Shown piece by piece: positions 1-6,330 of a stretch of 6,428 bases of DNA; the stretch's first letter is position 1, and the number at the start of each line of letters is the position of its first letter. Origin of the DNA: a bacterium (GTDB lineage Bacteria > JALSQH01); the NCBI GenBank assembly GCA_026985515.1, contig JALSQH010000256.1:1-6428 (forward strand), given 5' to 3'. A program made the position numbers and the translations under genes. The notes under the pieces are model-generated. The model did not search any database and was not told where the DNA came from. It worked only from the letters and a program-made list of their open reading frames with translations.

Positions 1-1213
1 TCCAGTATCCCTTGGTTACTCCAGGTCCCTTTACCACAACCTCTCCTTCCTTTTCCGGTGGAAGGGGCTTACCATTCTCGTCAACGATTCTTATTTTCAT
101 CGGGGGAACAGGCCACCCTATACATCCAGGTCCCCACTTCAGAAAGGGAAGAGTTACTTTCAGAGTTGCGATACCGGAAAGTTCAACCATCCCATAAGCT
201 TCAAGAAAAAGAGGTTTGATTCTGAAGGGTCCTATTCTCAGAAATGCCCCATACTTTCTTATTTCGTCGATGTACTCCTGAGGCATGGCATCAGCCGCAC
301 TTGCCCATAGTCTCATAGATGAAAGATCATATTTATCGGGGTTTTTCCTTAACTCTTCCAGCAGCATACCATACATGGCGGGGACACCCACAAAGACCGT
401 AACCTTATGTCTGGTGATCACTTCAAGAACCCTCTGTGCATTGAAATGCTTGATCTGATATCCCCTCACCCTTGCAAATGACCCCAGAATTGCCACAGAA
501 GTACCCATAATGTGGGCAAAAGGCAGGGAGAAAATCCCCAGATCATCCTTCCTCGTTGGTACGATAACTCCTGCCATCTTCTGACCCTGAATGAGACTCT
601 TATTTGTGGCTATGGCACCTTTCGGTTTCCCCGTTGTGCCGGATGTGTAGTAGATCCCTGCTGGATCGTCAGGTTTTAAATCTGCGGGAGAGAGCTCCGT
701 GGATTGAGACTCTATCCCCCTATCAAGACTTATGGTATCATCCAGAGTGGTATCGTGAGGGCCTGCCATGATGAGATGAGGGATGTAGGAGATTTTTTTC
801 AGATCCTTTATGTTTTCATCAAAAACATATCTGTCAAAAATGAAGTACCTGGCCTCGCTGTCCCTTAAAATGTAGTCAATTTCGCCGAAGCGGAGCATGT
901 AATTTATGGGGAGAGCAATAGCTCCAATTTTAAAAATTGCCAGCATTATCATAAACATGTCAACATTGTTTTCCATATCCACAGCCACAATTTCTCCCTT
1001 TTTAACTCCCACTTCCCTAAGAAAATTCCCCACCCTGTTTATAAATTTCATGGCGTCGCTGGCATACAGTCTGTCTATTGAAAGAACCCTGTATCTGAGA
1101 GGAGTGTCGAGAATGACAGTCAGCCTCTCACCATAGTAATCCATCAGTTTGTCAGTAAAATTTGCAATGGTGAAGTTCCTGTCTTTTAAAACTTTCAGTT
1201 TTTCTCTATACAT
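1..1213 (-). CDS. AMP-forming acyl-CoA synthetase-like ligase (N-terminal ~404 residues; C-terminus lies outside the window)
   Basis: The reading frame stays open from an ATG at 1211-1213 down to the window edge, so the C-terminal part is missing; relatives usually have about 500-560 residues. The protein belongs to the ANL adenylation superfamily, which activates a carboxylate with ATP and transfers it to a thiol, usually CoA. Visible motifs are the phosphate-binding loop YYTSGTTGKPKGA (SGTTGKPKG at residues 191-199), a GVPAMYGMLLEEL segment, a YGMVE motif at 340-344 where the family normally has YGxTE, and GEVVVKGPGVTKGYW at the truncated end. The ribose-binding TGD motif and the catalytic lysine of the small domain would lie beyond the edge. 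I see no signal peptide, so it is probably cytoplasmic. A strong Shine-Dalgarno sequence five bases upstream supports the start. It is transcribed divergently from recA. Family assignment is firm; the substrate (medium- or long-chain fatty acid, aryl acid or other) cannot be told. Confidence 0.93.
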   Translation of the reverse strand, partial: MYREKLKVLKDRNFTIANFTDKLMDYYGERLTVILDTPLRYRVLSIDRLYASDAMKFINRVGNFLREVGVKKGEIVAVDMENNVDMFMIMLAIFKIGAIALPINYMLRFGEIDYILRDSEARYFIFDRYVFDENIKDLKKISYIPHLIMAGPHDTTLDDTISLDRGIESQSTELSPADLKPDDPAGIYYTSGTTGKPKGAIATNKSLIQGQKMAGVIVPTRKDDLGIFSLPFAHIMGTSVAILGSFARVRGYQIKHFNAQRVLEVITRHKVTVFVGVPAMYGMLLEELRKNPDKYDLSSMRLWASAADAMPQEYIDEIRKYGAFLRIGPFRIKPLFLEAYGMVELSGIATLKVTLPFLKWGPGCIGWPVPPMKIRIVDENGKPLPPEKEGEVVVKGPGVTKGYW

Positions 1214-1218
1214 AGCTG

Positions 1219-1226
1219 CACCTCCC
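1219..1226 (-). promoter_or_regulatory. Ribosome binding site of the ligase gene
   Basis: On the minus strand the sequence reads GGGAGGTG, a near-perfect Shine-Dalgarno match, followed by a five-base spacer and ATG at 1213-1211. It fixes the start of the ligase. Confidence 0.85.
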
Positions 1227-1242
1227 TGGTTAACCTGTGAAA

Positions 1243-1271
1243 ATTTTAGCACAAAAATTTTACTTTGTGAA
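1243..1271 (-). promoter_or_regulatory. Sigma-70-type promoter for the ligase gene
   Basis: On the minus strand there is TTCACA (1271-1266; five of six matches to TTGACA), a 17-bp spacer, then TAAAAT (1248-1243; five of six matches to TATAAT). A TG one base upstream of the -10 box makes it an extended -10 promoter. Transcription should start near 1236, giving a leader of about 23 nt that holds the ribosome binding site. The dyad at 1267-1278 overlaps the -35 box, so this promoter may be regulated. Confidence 0.65.
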
Positions 1272-1278
1272 TGCTCAC
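1267..1278. promoter_or_regulatory. Short inverted repeat over the ligase -35 box, possible operator
   Basis: GTGA-ATGC-TCAC has perfect 4-bp arms around a 4-bp centre. Its left arm lies inside the -35 hexamer (1266-1271) of the minus-strand promoter, where a bound repressor would block RNA polymerase. The spacing is too short for a CRP site (TGTGA-N6-TCACA), and I cannot assign it to a FadR or PsrA box. A dyad this small can occur by chance. Confidence 0.3.
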
Positions 1279-1302
1279 TTACAAAAATTATGAAAAAGGC
1301 TT

Positions 1303-1317
1303 TACAGAAGCGCTGTA
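1303..1317. promoter_or_regulatory. Inverted repeat TACAG-N5-CTGTA in the recA upstream region, possible regulator site
   Basis: TACAG-AAGCG-CTGTA has perfect 5-bp arms and a 5-bp centre. It sits about 20 bp upstream of the proposed recA -35 box and roughly 45 bp upstream of the ligase -35 box, so one bound protein could act on both divergent genes. It resembles the half-sites of the E. coli SOS box, but they are in the opposite order (ACAG...CTGT instead of CTGT...ACAG), so it is not the classical LexA site. Confidence 0.35.
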
Positions 1318-1336
1318 TCGCCAGGATGTGTAATTT

Positions 1337-1365
1337 CTTGATTTTTTATCAAGTTAGGGTAGAAT
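1337..1365 (+). promoter_or_regulatory. Main candidate recA promoter with a 17-bp dyad over its -35 box
   Basis: TTGATT (1338-1343) and TAGAAT (1360-1365) are separated by 16 bp and match the sigma-70 consensus at four and five of six positions. Transcription would start near 1372, about 45 nt before the recA GTG. The -35 box lies inside a perfect inverted repeat, CTTGAT-TTTTT-ATCAAG (1337-1353), a plausible place for a repressor. The core promoter is fairly convincing; the operator role of the dyad is inferred. Confidence 0.55.
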
Positions 1366-1371
1366 AAAGAT

Positions 1372-1400
1372 TTGACTGTTTTCAGAGAATAAAATAAAAT
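1372..1400 (+). promoter_or_regulatory. Second possible recA promoter, closer to the gene
   Basis: TTGACT (1372-1377) and TAAAAT (1395-1400) are separated by 17 bp, each matching the consensus at five of six positions, so by sequence this is the better promoter. The start point would fall near 1407, on the first base of the Shine-Dalgarno sequence, leaving a leader of only about 11 nt. That is possible but tight, and the region is A/T-rich enough to give such matches by chance. Confidence 0.35.
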
Positions 1401-1406
1401 TAAGTT

Positions 1407-1413
1407 AGGAGGT
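1407..1413 (+). promoter_or_regulatory. Ribosome binding site of recA
   Basis: AGGAGGT is a full Shine-Dalgarno match four bases upstream of GTG at 1418. It decides in favour of the non-ATG start, since no suitable ATG is nearby and the protein from GTG has a normal RecA N-terminus. Confidence 0.9.
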
Positions 1414-1417
1414 TGAA

Positions 1418-2503
1418 GTGGCAAAGGAGAAGAAGACCACAAATATAATTGACAGGGATTCACCTGAGAGGGAAAAGGCCCTTGATTATGCAATTTCAAC
1501 GATAGAAAAGCAGTTCGGGAAGGGCTCCATAATGCGTCTGGGGAGTGCGGAACTCCCCAGAGTGGAGGTGATCTCCACAGGTTCCCTCGGTCTTGATATT
1601 GCCCTGGGAGTTGGAGGATTACCAAGAGGAAGGATTGTGGAGATATACGGACCAGAGGCCTCCGGTAAAACCACCCTTGCTCTTCATGCCATTGCAGAAG
1701 CACAGAAAAAGGGGGGAATAGCAGCCTTTATTGATGCTGAGCATGCCCTTGATGTCCACTATGCAAAAAATCTGGGTGTACAGATAGATCCCCTCCTTAT
1801 TTCCCAGCCAGACACGGGTGAGCAGGCTCTTGAAATCGCAGAAATTCTCATCAGAAGCGGTGCCGTTGACATAATAGTTGTTGATTCAGTGGCGGCACTG
1901 ACCCCACGGGCTGAGATAGAGGGAGATATGGGGGAGTATCAGATAGGTCTTCAGGCACGGTTAATGTCTCAGGCTCTCAGAAAGTTAACTGCCACGGTCT
2001 CAAAGTCGAGAGCTATTCTCATCTTCATAAATCAGATAAGGTTGAAAGCAATAGGTGGAATGTATGGTAATCCTGAAACAACTACGGGTGGTACGGCTCT
2101 GAAGTTTTACTCATCTGTAAGAATTGATGTGAGAAAAATAATGACAATAAAGGATAGCGGAGAGAGTTCAGGTAACAGAGTGAGGGCAAAGGTTGTCAAA
2201 AATAAACTTGCACCACCCTTTAAGGAGGCAGAATTTGATCTCATTTATGGGGAGGGAATAAGCAAGGAGGGAGAGATACTTGATCTGGGTGTGCAGATAG
2301 GGATCATCGACAAGAGTGGTTCGTGGTATTCCTATGAAAATATAAGGCTGGGACAGGGAAGAGAGAATGCCAAGAGATTTCTTAAGGAGAATCCTTCTCT
2401 GGCAAAGAAGCTGGAAAATATGATAAGGGAACACTTTAATCTGCCCCGCCTTCCCGAAATAGAGGAAGAAAAGGAAAAGGGAGAAGAAAATGGAACTCAA
2501 TGA
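1418..2503 (+). CDS. recA: RecA recombinase
   Basis: RecA forms a filament on single-stranded DNA, drives homologous pairing and strand exchange, and in many bacteria triggers LexA self-cleavage. At 361 residues the length is normal. The N-terminal helix region covers residues 1-45. Walker A GPEASGKT is at 78-85, the catalytic glutamate is E108 in FIDAEHALD, and the Walker B aspartate is D156 in [10 protein letters not shown]. The NQ switch is at 205-206, the C-terminal interface lysines are K261 and K263 in VVKNK, and the tail from about 347 is acidic. Two DNA-binding loops are unusual: L1 reads GEYQIG (172-177) where GDSHMG or GDSHVG is usual, and L2 carries one extra residue ([16 protein letters not shown], 205-220) with Thr226 where Asn is typical. 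It starts with GTG behind AGGAGGT and leads an operon with pilT, which it overlaps by 14 bp. A stem-loop lies early in the coding sequence. No known SOS box was found upstream. Confidence 0.98.
   Translation: MAKEKKTTNIIDRDSPEREKALDYAISTIEKQFGKGSIMRLGSAELPRVEVISTGSLGLDIALGVGGLPRGRIVEIYGPEASGKTTLALHAIAEAQKKGGIAAFIDAEHALDVHYAKNLGVQIDPLLISQPDTGEQALEIAEILIRSGAVDIIVVDSVAALTPRAEIEGDMGEYQIGLQARLMSQALRKLTATVSKSRAILIFINQIRLKAIGGMYGNPETTTGGTALKFYSSVRIDVRKIMTIKDSGESSGNRVRAKVVKNKLAPPFKEAEFDLIYGEGISKEGEILDLGVQIGIIDKSGSWYSYENIRLGQGRENAKRFLKENPSLAKKLENMIREHFNLPRLPEIEEEKEKGEENGTQ
1537..1561 (+). other. Perfect 10-bp-arm stem-loop inside the recA coding sequence
   Basis: TCTGGGGAGT (1537-1546) and ACTCCCCAGA (1552-1561) are exact reverse complements around a 5-nt loop, GCGGA. 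In the mRNA this would be a stable, G+C-rich hairpin about 120 nt after the start codon, over the codons of the conserved LGSAELPR stretch. No T-run follows on either strand, so it is not an intrinsic terminator. It could be coincidental, or affect mRNA stability or ribosome movement. Confidence 0.6.
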
Positions 2504-3650
2504 AATACTGAAAATAGCTCTGCGTGCAGGAGCATCAGATATTCACTTGAAGGCAGGTCTGCCTCCAACTTTCAGAATTAATGGAAAACTTGTTCCCTAT
2601 AAAGATGCAAAGCGATTGACCCCCGATGAAATTAGCAGGATGGCCCTCAGCATAATGAATCCCATTCAGAAGGAAGAGTTCAAGAGGAACCATGAACTTG
2701 ACCTTGCCTATGGTGTACCTGGTCTCGGGAGATTCAGGGTGAATGTGTTTCAGCAGAGGGGAACAATAGGAATTGTTCTGAGGGTTATTCCATTCGGTGT
2801 GGCAACATTTGAACAGTTGAATCTGCCACCTGTTCTGGAAAAAATCGCTGATTATGAAAGGGGTCTTATATTGGTTACAGGTACCACAGGAAGCGGAAAG
2901 TCCACCACCCTTGCTGCTATGATTGATTACATCAACAGCAAGAAAACCAAGCACATAATCACCATTGAGGATCCCATCGAGTTTCTCATAAGGGATAAGA
3001 GAAGCATAGTTAATCAGAGAGAGGTGGGAACCGACACACTTTCCTTTGCCGTTGCCCTCAAGAGCGCACTCAGGCAGGATCCCGATGTGATAATGGTTGG
3101 TGAGATGAGGGATTTTGAAACCATTGAAACAGCTCTGACGGCAGCAGAAACGGGTCACCTTGTTTTGAGTACCCTCCATACTCTTGACGCAACTGAAACC
3201 ATCAACAGAATTGTCTCAGTATTTCCTCCTTATCAGCAGAAGCAGGTGAGATTGCAGCTGGCATCGGTGCTGAGAGCTGTTATTGCTCAGAGGCTCGTAC
3301 CAAGAGCCGATGGGAAGGGAAGGGTTCCAGCTCTGGAGATTATGATAGTTACTCCGAGGATAAAGGAGCTGATCATTGATAAGGACCGAACAAGGGAAAT
3401 ACCTGATGCCATTGCAAAGGGACATCTCTCCTATGGAATGCAGACATTTGATCAATCACTGATGTACCTCTACAAGAAGGGACTTATTACCTTTGAGGAG
3501 GCTCTCAGGCAGAGTTCCAATCCTGATGATTTCAAACTCAGGGCAAGTGGAGTTTCAGGCACCAGTGATGCAGGATGGAGTGAATTGGAGGCTGAAATAG
3601 AGCAGGAGGAGGGTGGAGGTTCCAGCGATTTTGATTTTGACAAATTCTGA
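2490..3650 (+). CDS. pilT: PilT-family type IV pilus retraction ATPase
   Basis: PilT is a cytoplasmic hexameric secretion-superfamily ATPase that works at the base of type IV pili. It powers pilus disassembly, giving twitching motility and often DNA uptake. The 386 residues begin with the typical N-terminal domain ([21 protein letters not shown], 13-33). Then come Walker [10 protein letters not shown] (131-139), the Asp box ITIEDPIEF (157-165), Walker [13 protein letters not shown] with catalytic E205 (203-213), and the His box [10 protein letters not shown] (222-231). The segment [16 protein letters not shown] (290-305) corresponds to the AIRNLIRE region that marks retraction ATPases, although the motif itself is only partly kept. 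The last ~35 residues form a Gly/Ser/Glu/Asp-rich tail ending in FDFDKF, longer and more acidic than in short PilTs. The ATG overlaps the recA end by 14 bp, with AGGGAG six bases upstream, suggesting translational coupling. No other pilus gene is in the window, so its exact pilus system is unknown. Confidence 0.95.
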   Translation: MELNEILKIALRAGASDIHLKAGLPPTFRINGKLVPYKDAKRLTPDEISRMALSIMNPIQKEEFKRNHELDLAYGVPGLGRFRVNVFQQRGTIGIVLRVIPFGVATFEQLNLPPVLEKIADYERGLILVTGTTGSGKSTTLAAMIDYINSKKTKHIITIEDPIEFLIRDKRSIVNQREVGTDTLSFAVALKSALRQDPDVIMVGEMRDFETIETALTAAETGHLVLSTLHTLDATETINRIVSVFPPYQQKQVRLQLASVLRAVIAQRLVPRADGKGRVPALEIMIVTPRIKELIIDKDRTREIPDAIAKGHLSYGMQTFDQSLMYLYKKGLITFEEALRQSSNPDDFKLRASGVSGTSDAGWSELEAEIEQEEGGGSSDFDFDKF

Positions 3651-3666
3651 GTAATCTGGAGATCAA

Positions 3667-6330
3667 ATGAAAAGAAGATATTCAGGAAATGAGTTGAGGA
3701 AACTGTTTTTGCGCTTCTTTGAGGAGCGGGGTCATACCGTCGTACCCAGTTCCCCCCTTGTTCCCTATGATGATCCGTCACTTCTCTTCACCAACGCCGG
3801 GATGGTTCAGTTCAAAAGAGTTTTCCTTGGTGAGGAGAAGAGGAGTTACACAAGGGCAACCTCATGTCAGAAGTGCCTCAGAGTTGGAGGGAAGCACAAT
3901 GATCTGGAAAATGTGGGGCATACAGCAAGGCACCACACTTTTTTTGAGATGCTTGGTAATTTCTCCTTCGGTGACTACTTCAAAAGGGAGGCTATAAATT
4001 ACGCCTGGGAGTTTTTGACAGAGGTAATCGGTCTGGATAAAGACAGGTTGTACATAACAGTCCATGAGCAGGATGATGAGGCTTTTGAAATCTGGGAAAA
4101 AGAGATAGGCATTCCTGCCAGTAGAATCTACCGTATGGGGGATAAAGACAATTTCTGGGCTATGGGGGACACGGGACCATGTGGTCCATGTTCGGAGATT
4201 ATCTATGATCAGGGTGAAGATTTCCCCTGTCCCCCAGGAGAAGATTATGTGGGTGGGGAGTGTGACAGGTACCTTGAGGTATGGAATCTTGTTTTCATGC
4301 AGTACAACAGGGATGAGAAGGGTAATCTGACACCTCTCCCCAGACCCAGCATTGATACTGGAATGGGTCTTGAGAGACTTGCCGCCATTGTTCTGGGAGT
4401 CAGAAACAATTTTGATACTGATCTCTTTTCCGGTATTATCAGGAGAATAGAGGATCTCACAGGTGTGGCCTATCATGAAGATGAGGAAACCGATACTGCA
4501 ATAAGAGTCATAGCTGACCACTCCAGGGCTGTGGCTTTCCTCATTGCTGATGGAGTCCTCCCCTCCAATGAGGGAAGAGGATATGTTTTGAGAAGGATCA
4601 TCCGGAGAGCTCTTCGCTACGCAAGAAAACTTGGGATGAAAAAACCCTTTTTCTACAACGTGTGTCAGCAAGTAGTGGAGGATTACGGAAACACATACCC
4701 CGAACTCGTAAAGTCCTCCAGCCTGATTACTCAGGTGGTTAAGGGAGAAGAAGAGAGGTTTGGTGAGACCCTCGAAAAAGGTTTGAAACTGTTTGAAGAG
4801 GAGGTGAGAATTCTTGAGCAGGAAGGGGAGAGGGTGATTCCGGGAGACTTTGCATTTAAACTTTACGATACATACGGATTTCCCCTGGATCTTACCCAGT
4901 TAATAGCCAGGGAGAGGGGTTTTGATGTGGATGTGGATGGATTTAACAGGGAAATGGAAAAGCAGAAGAAGAGAGCAAAGGAGGCATGGAAGGGTGGAAA
5001 AGAGGCTGATGAGAGAAATGTTTATGTGGAAATAATGAAACAGGTGGGTGAAACGGAATTTGTGGGTTACACCCAGTTTGAGGCTCTCGGCGTTGTAAAG
5101 GCGATACTGAAAAATGGTAAAATAGTTGATGAAGCGTCAGAGGGGGATGATGTTGAGTTGATAACTTCTGTAACCCCCTTTTACGGAGAATCGGGTGGTC
5201 AGGTTGGTGATACCGGGTTTTTCCGGGGTGATGGGTTTGAAGGAGAAATTTATGATACACAGAAACCGCTGCTGGGTCTCATAGTTCATAAGGCTATTAT
5301 AAAAAAAGGCAGAATGAGAACTGGAGACTCCATTTACCTTAAAATCGACGAAGATAGAAGAAGAAACATTATGGCCAACCATACAGCCACCCATCTTCTT
5401 CACAGGGCTTTGAAGAATATTTTAGGTGAACATGTCAACCAGAGTGGATCTCTTGTTGGTCCCGATTATCTCAGGTTCGACTTTACCCATTTTACCGGTA
5501 TGAGTGAGGAGGAGATAAGAGCTGTGGAGGAGGAGGTAAACCGCAAGATTTTTGAAGCCATCCCCGTTAAAGTTGAAATTATGAAGTATGCCGAAGCTGT
5601 TGCCTCGGGGGCAGTGGCTCTCTTTGAGGAGAAGTATGGTGAAACTGTAAGGGTTGTACAGGTTGGAGATTACAGCAGGGAACTGTGTGGTGGTACGCAT
5701 GTTTCCAACACTTCCCACATAGGAATTTTCAAGATTGTTTCTGAATCTGCTGTGGCAGCGGGTATCAGAAGAATTGAGGCTGTTACCAGAGAGGGAGCAT
5801 ACAGATTTTTTGCCCGACTTCATTCTGATATGAAGGATCTTTCTCATATCTTCAATGTTTCTCTGGATGGAGTGAAGGATAGAGCTGAACAGGTGTTGAA
5901 GAAGGTTGAGGACCAGGAAAGAGAGATTGAGAGTCTGAGAAAGAAGATTCTGTCTCTGGAACTTGGTGGAACTTCATCTGCAGAGCCGCAGTTTGAAGAG
6001 ATCAATGGAGTGAAAGTGGCTCTAAAAGAACTCTCCGTGGATTCAGATAGGCAATTAAAGGATGCTGTTGACCAGTTGAAGGCAAAGATAAAGAGTGGTG
6101 TGGTTGCAGTTGCAGGTAATGTTAAGGGCAAAGCTGTTATAATCGTGGCAGTAACCAGGGATCTAACTGACAGGTTCAACGCAGGTCAGATTGTCAGAGA
6201 AGCTGCAAGGATAATTGGAGGTGGTGGAGGAGGTAGTCCCACCTTTGCCCAGGGAGGTGGCAGGGATCCATCCAGACTGCGTGAAGCCCTGGATAAGGTA
6301 CGGGAGATTGTTAAGAAAGTTACTCCTTGA
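3667..6330 (+). CDS. alaS: Alanyl-tRNA synthetase
   Basis: AlaS attaches alanine to tRNA-Ala using ATP and hydrolyses mischarged Ser- or Gly-tRNA-Ala. The 887-residue length is close to E. coli AlaS (876), and all domains are present. The class II catalytic core has FTNAGMVQFK near the N-terminus, motif 2 around R88 (RHHTFFEMLGNFSFGDYF), GDTGPCGPCSEI (167-178), and motif 3 DTGMGLERLA (230-239). The tRNA-recognition helices follow. The editing domain keeps its zinc ligands H572 and H576 (HTATH) and C674 and H678 (CGGTH), so proofreading should be intact. A coiled-coil-like stretch (739-767) leads to the C-Ala domain, with its glycine run at 851-856 followed by SPTFAQGGG. The start is ATG with TGGAG five bases upstream, 16 bp after pilT, so it is probably in the same operon. 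Its last 11 bp overlap a convergent gene. Confidence 0.98.
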   Translation: MKRRYSGNELRKLFLRFFEERGHTVVPSSPLVPYDDPSLLFTNAGMVQFKRVFLGEEKRSYTRATSCQKCLRVGGKHNDLENVGHTARHHTFFEMLGNFSFGDYFKREAINYAWEFLTEVIGLDKDRLYITVHEQDDEAFEIWEKEIGIPASRIYRMGDKDNFWAMGDTGPCGPCSEIIYDQGEDFPCPPGEDYVGGECDRYLEVWNLVFMQYNRDEKGNLTPLPRPSIDTGMGLERLAAIVLGVRNNFDTDLFSGIIRRIEDLTGVAYHEDEETDTAIRVIADHSRAVAFLIADGVLPSNEGRGYVLRRIIRRALRYARKLGMKKPFFYNVCQQVVEDYGNTYPELVKSSSLITQVVKGEEERFGETLEKGLKLFEEEVRILEQEGERVIPGDFAFKLYDTYGFPLDLTQLIARERGFDVDVDGFNREMEKQKKRAKEAWKGGKEADERNVYVEIMKQVGETEFVGYTQFEALGVVKAILKNGKIVDEASEGDDVELITSVTPFYGESGGQVGDTGFFRGDGFEGEIYDTQKPLLGLIVHKAIIKKGRMRTGDSIYLKIDEDRRRNIMANHTATHLLHRALKNILGEHVNQSGSLVGPDYLRFDFTHFTGMSEEEIRAVEEEVNRKIFEAIPVKVEIMKYAEAVASGAVALFEEKYGETVRVVQVGDYSRELCGGTHVSNTSHIGIFKIVSESAVAAGIRRIEAVTREGAYRFFARLHSDMKDLSHIFNVSLDGVKDRAEQVLKKVEDQEREIESLRKKILSLELGGTSSAEPQFEEINGVKVALKELSVDSDRQLKDAVDQLKAKIKSGVVAVAGNVKGKAVIIVAVTRDLTDRFNAGQIVREAARIIGGGGGGSPTFAQGGGRDPSRLREALDKVREIVKKVTP

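Noticed and set aside
1303-1317. TACAG-N5-CTGTA as a classical E. coli-type LexA box
   Set aside because: Half-site order is reversed and the spacing is 5 instead of 8, so it does not fit CTGT-N8-ACAG.
1301-1330. TTTACA at 1301 as the -35 box of a further recA promoter
   Set aside because: No acceptable -10 hexamer occurs 16-18 bp downstream; the nearest TAAT-like sequence is 24 bp away.
906-1367. Short plus-strand open frames (906-1136, 1149-1367) between the left edge and recA
   Set aside because: The first lies opposite the ligase; the second starts there and runs through the promoter region. Neither has a Shine-Dalgarno sequence or protein-like composition.
4174-4187. Inverted repeat GGACCA-TG-TGGTCC in alaS as a regulatory hairpin
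   Set aside because: It falls on the conserved GPCGPC codons, has only 6-bp arms with a 2-nt loop, and is best explained by the repeated Gly-Pro-Cys coding.
3862-4671. Long antisense open frame within alaS (about 269 codons)
   Set aside because: It lies wholly opposite the AlaS catalytic domain, shows no recognisable domain or credible start site, and is explained by codon bias of the sense gene. Other antisense open frames in recA, pilT and alaS were set aside for the same reason.
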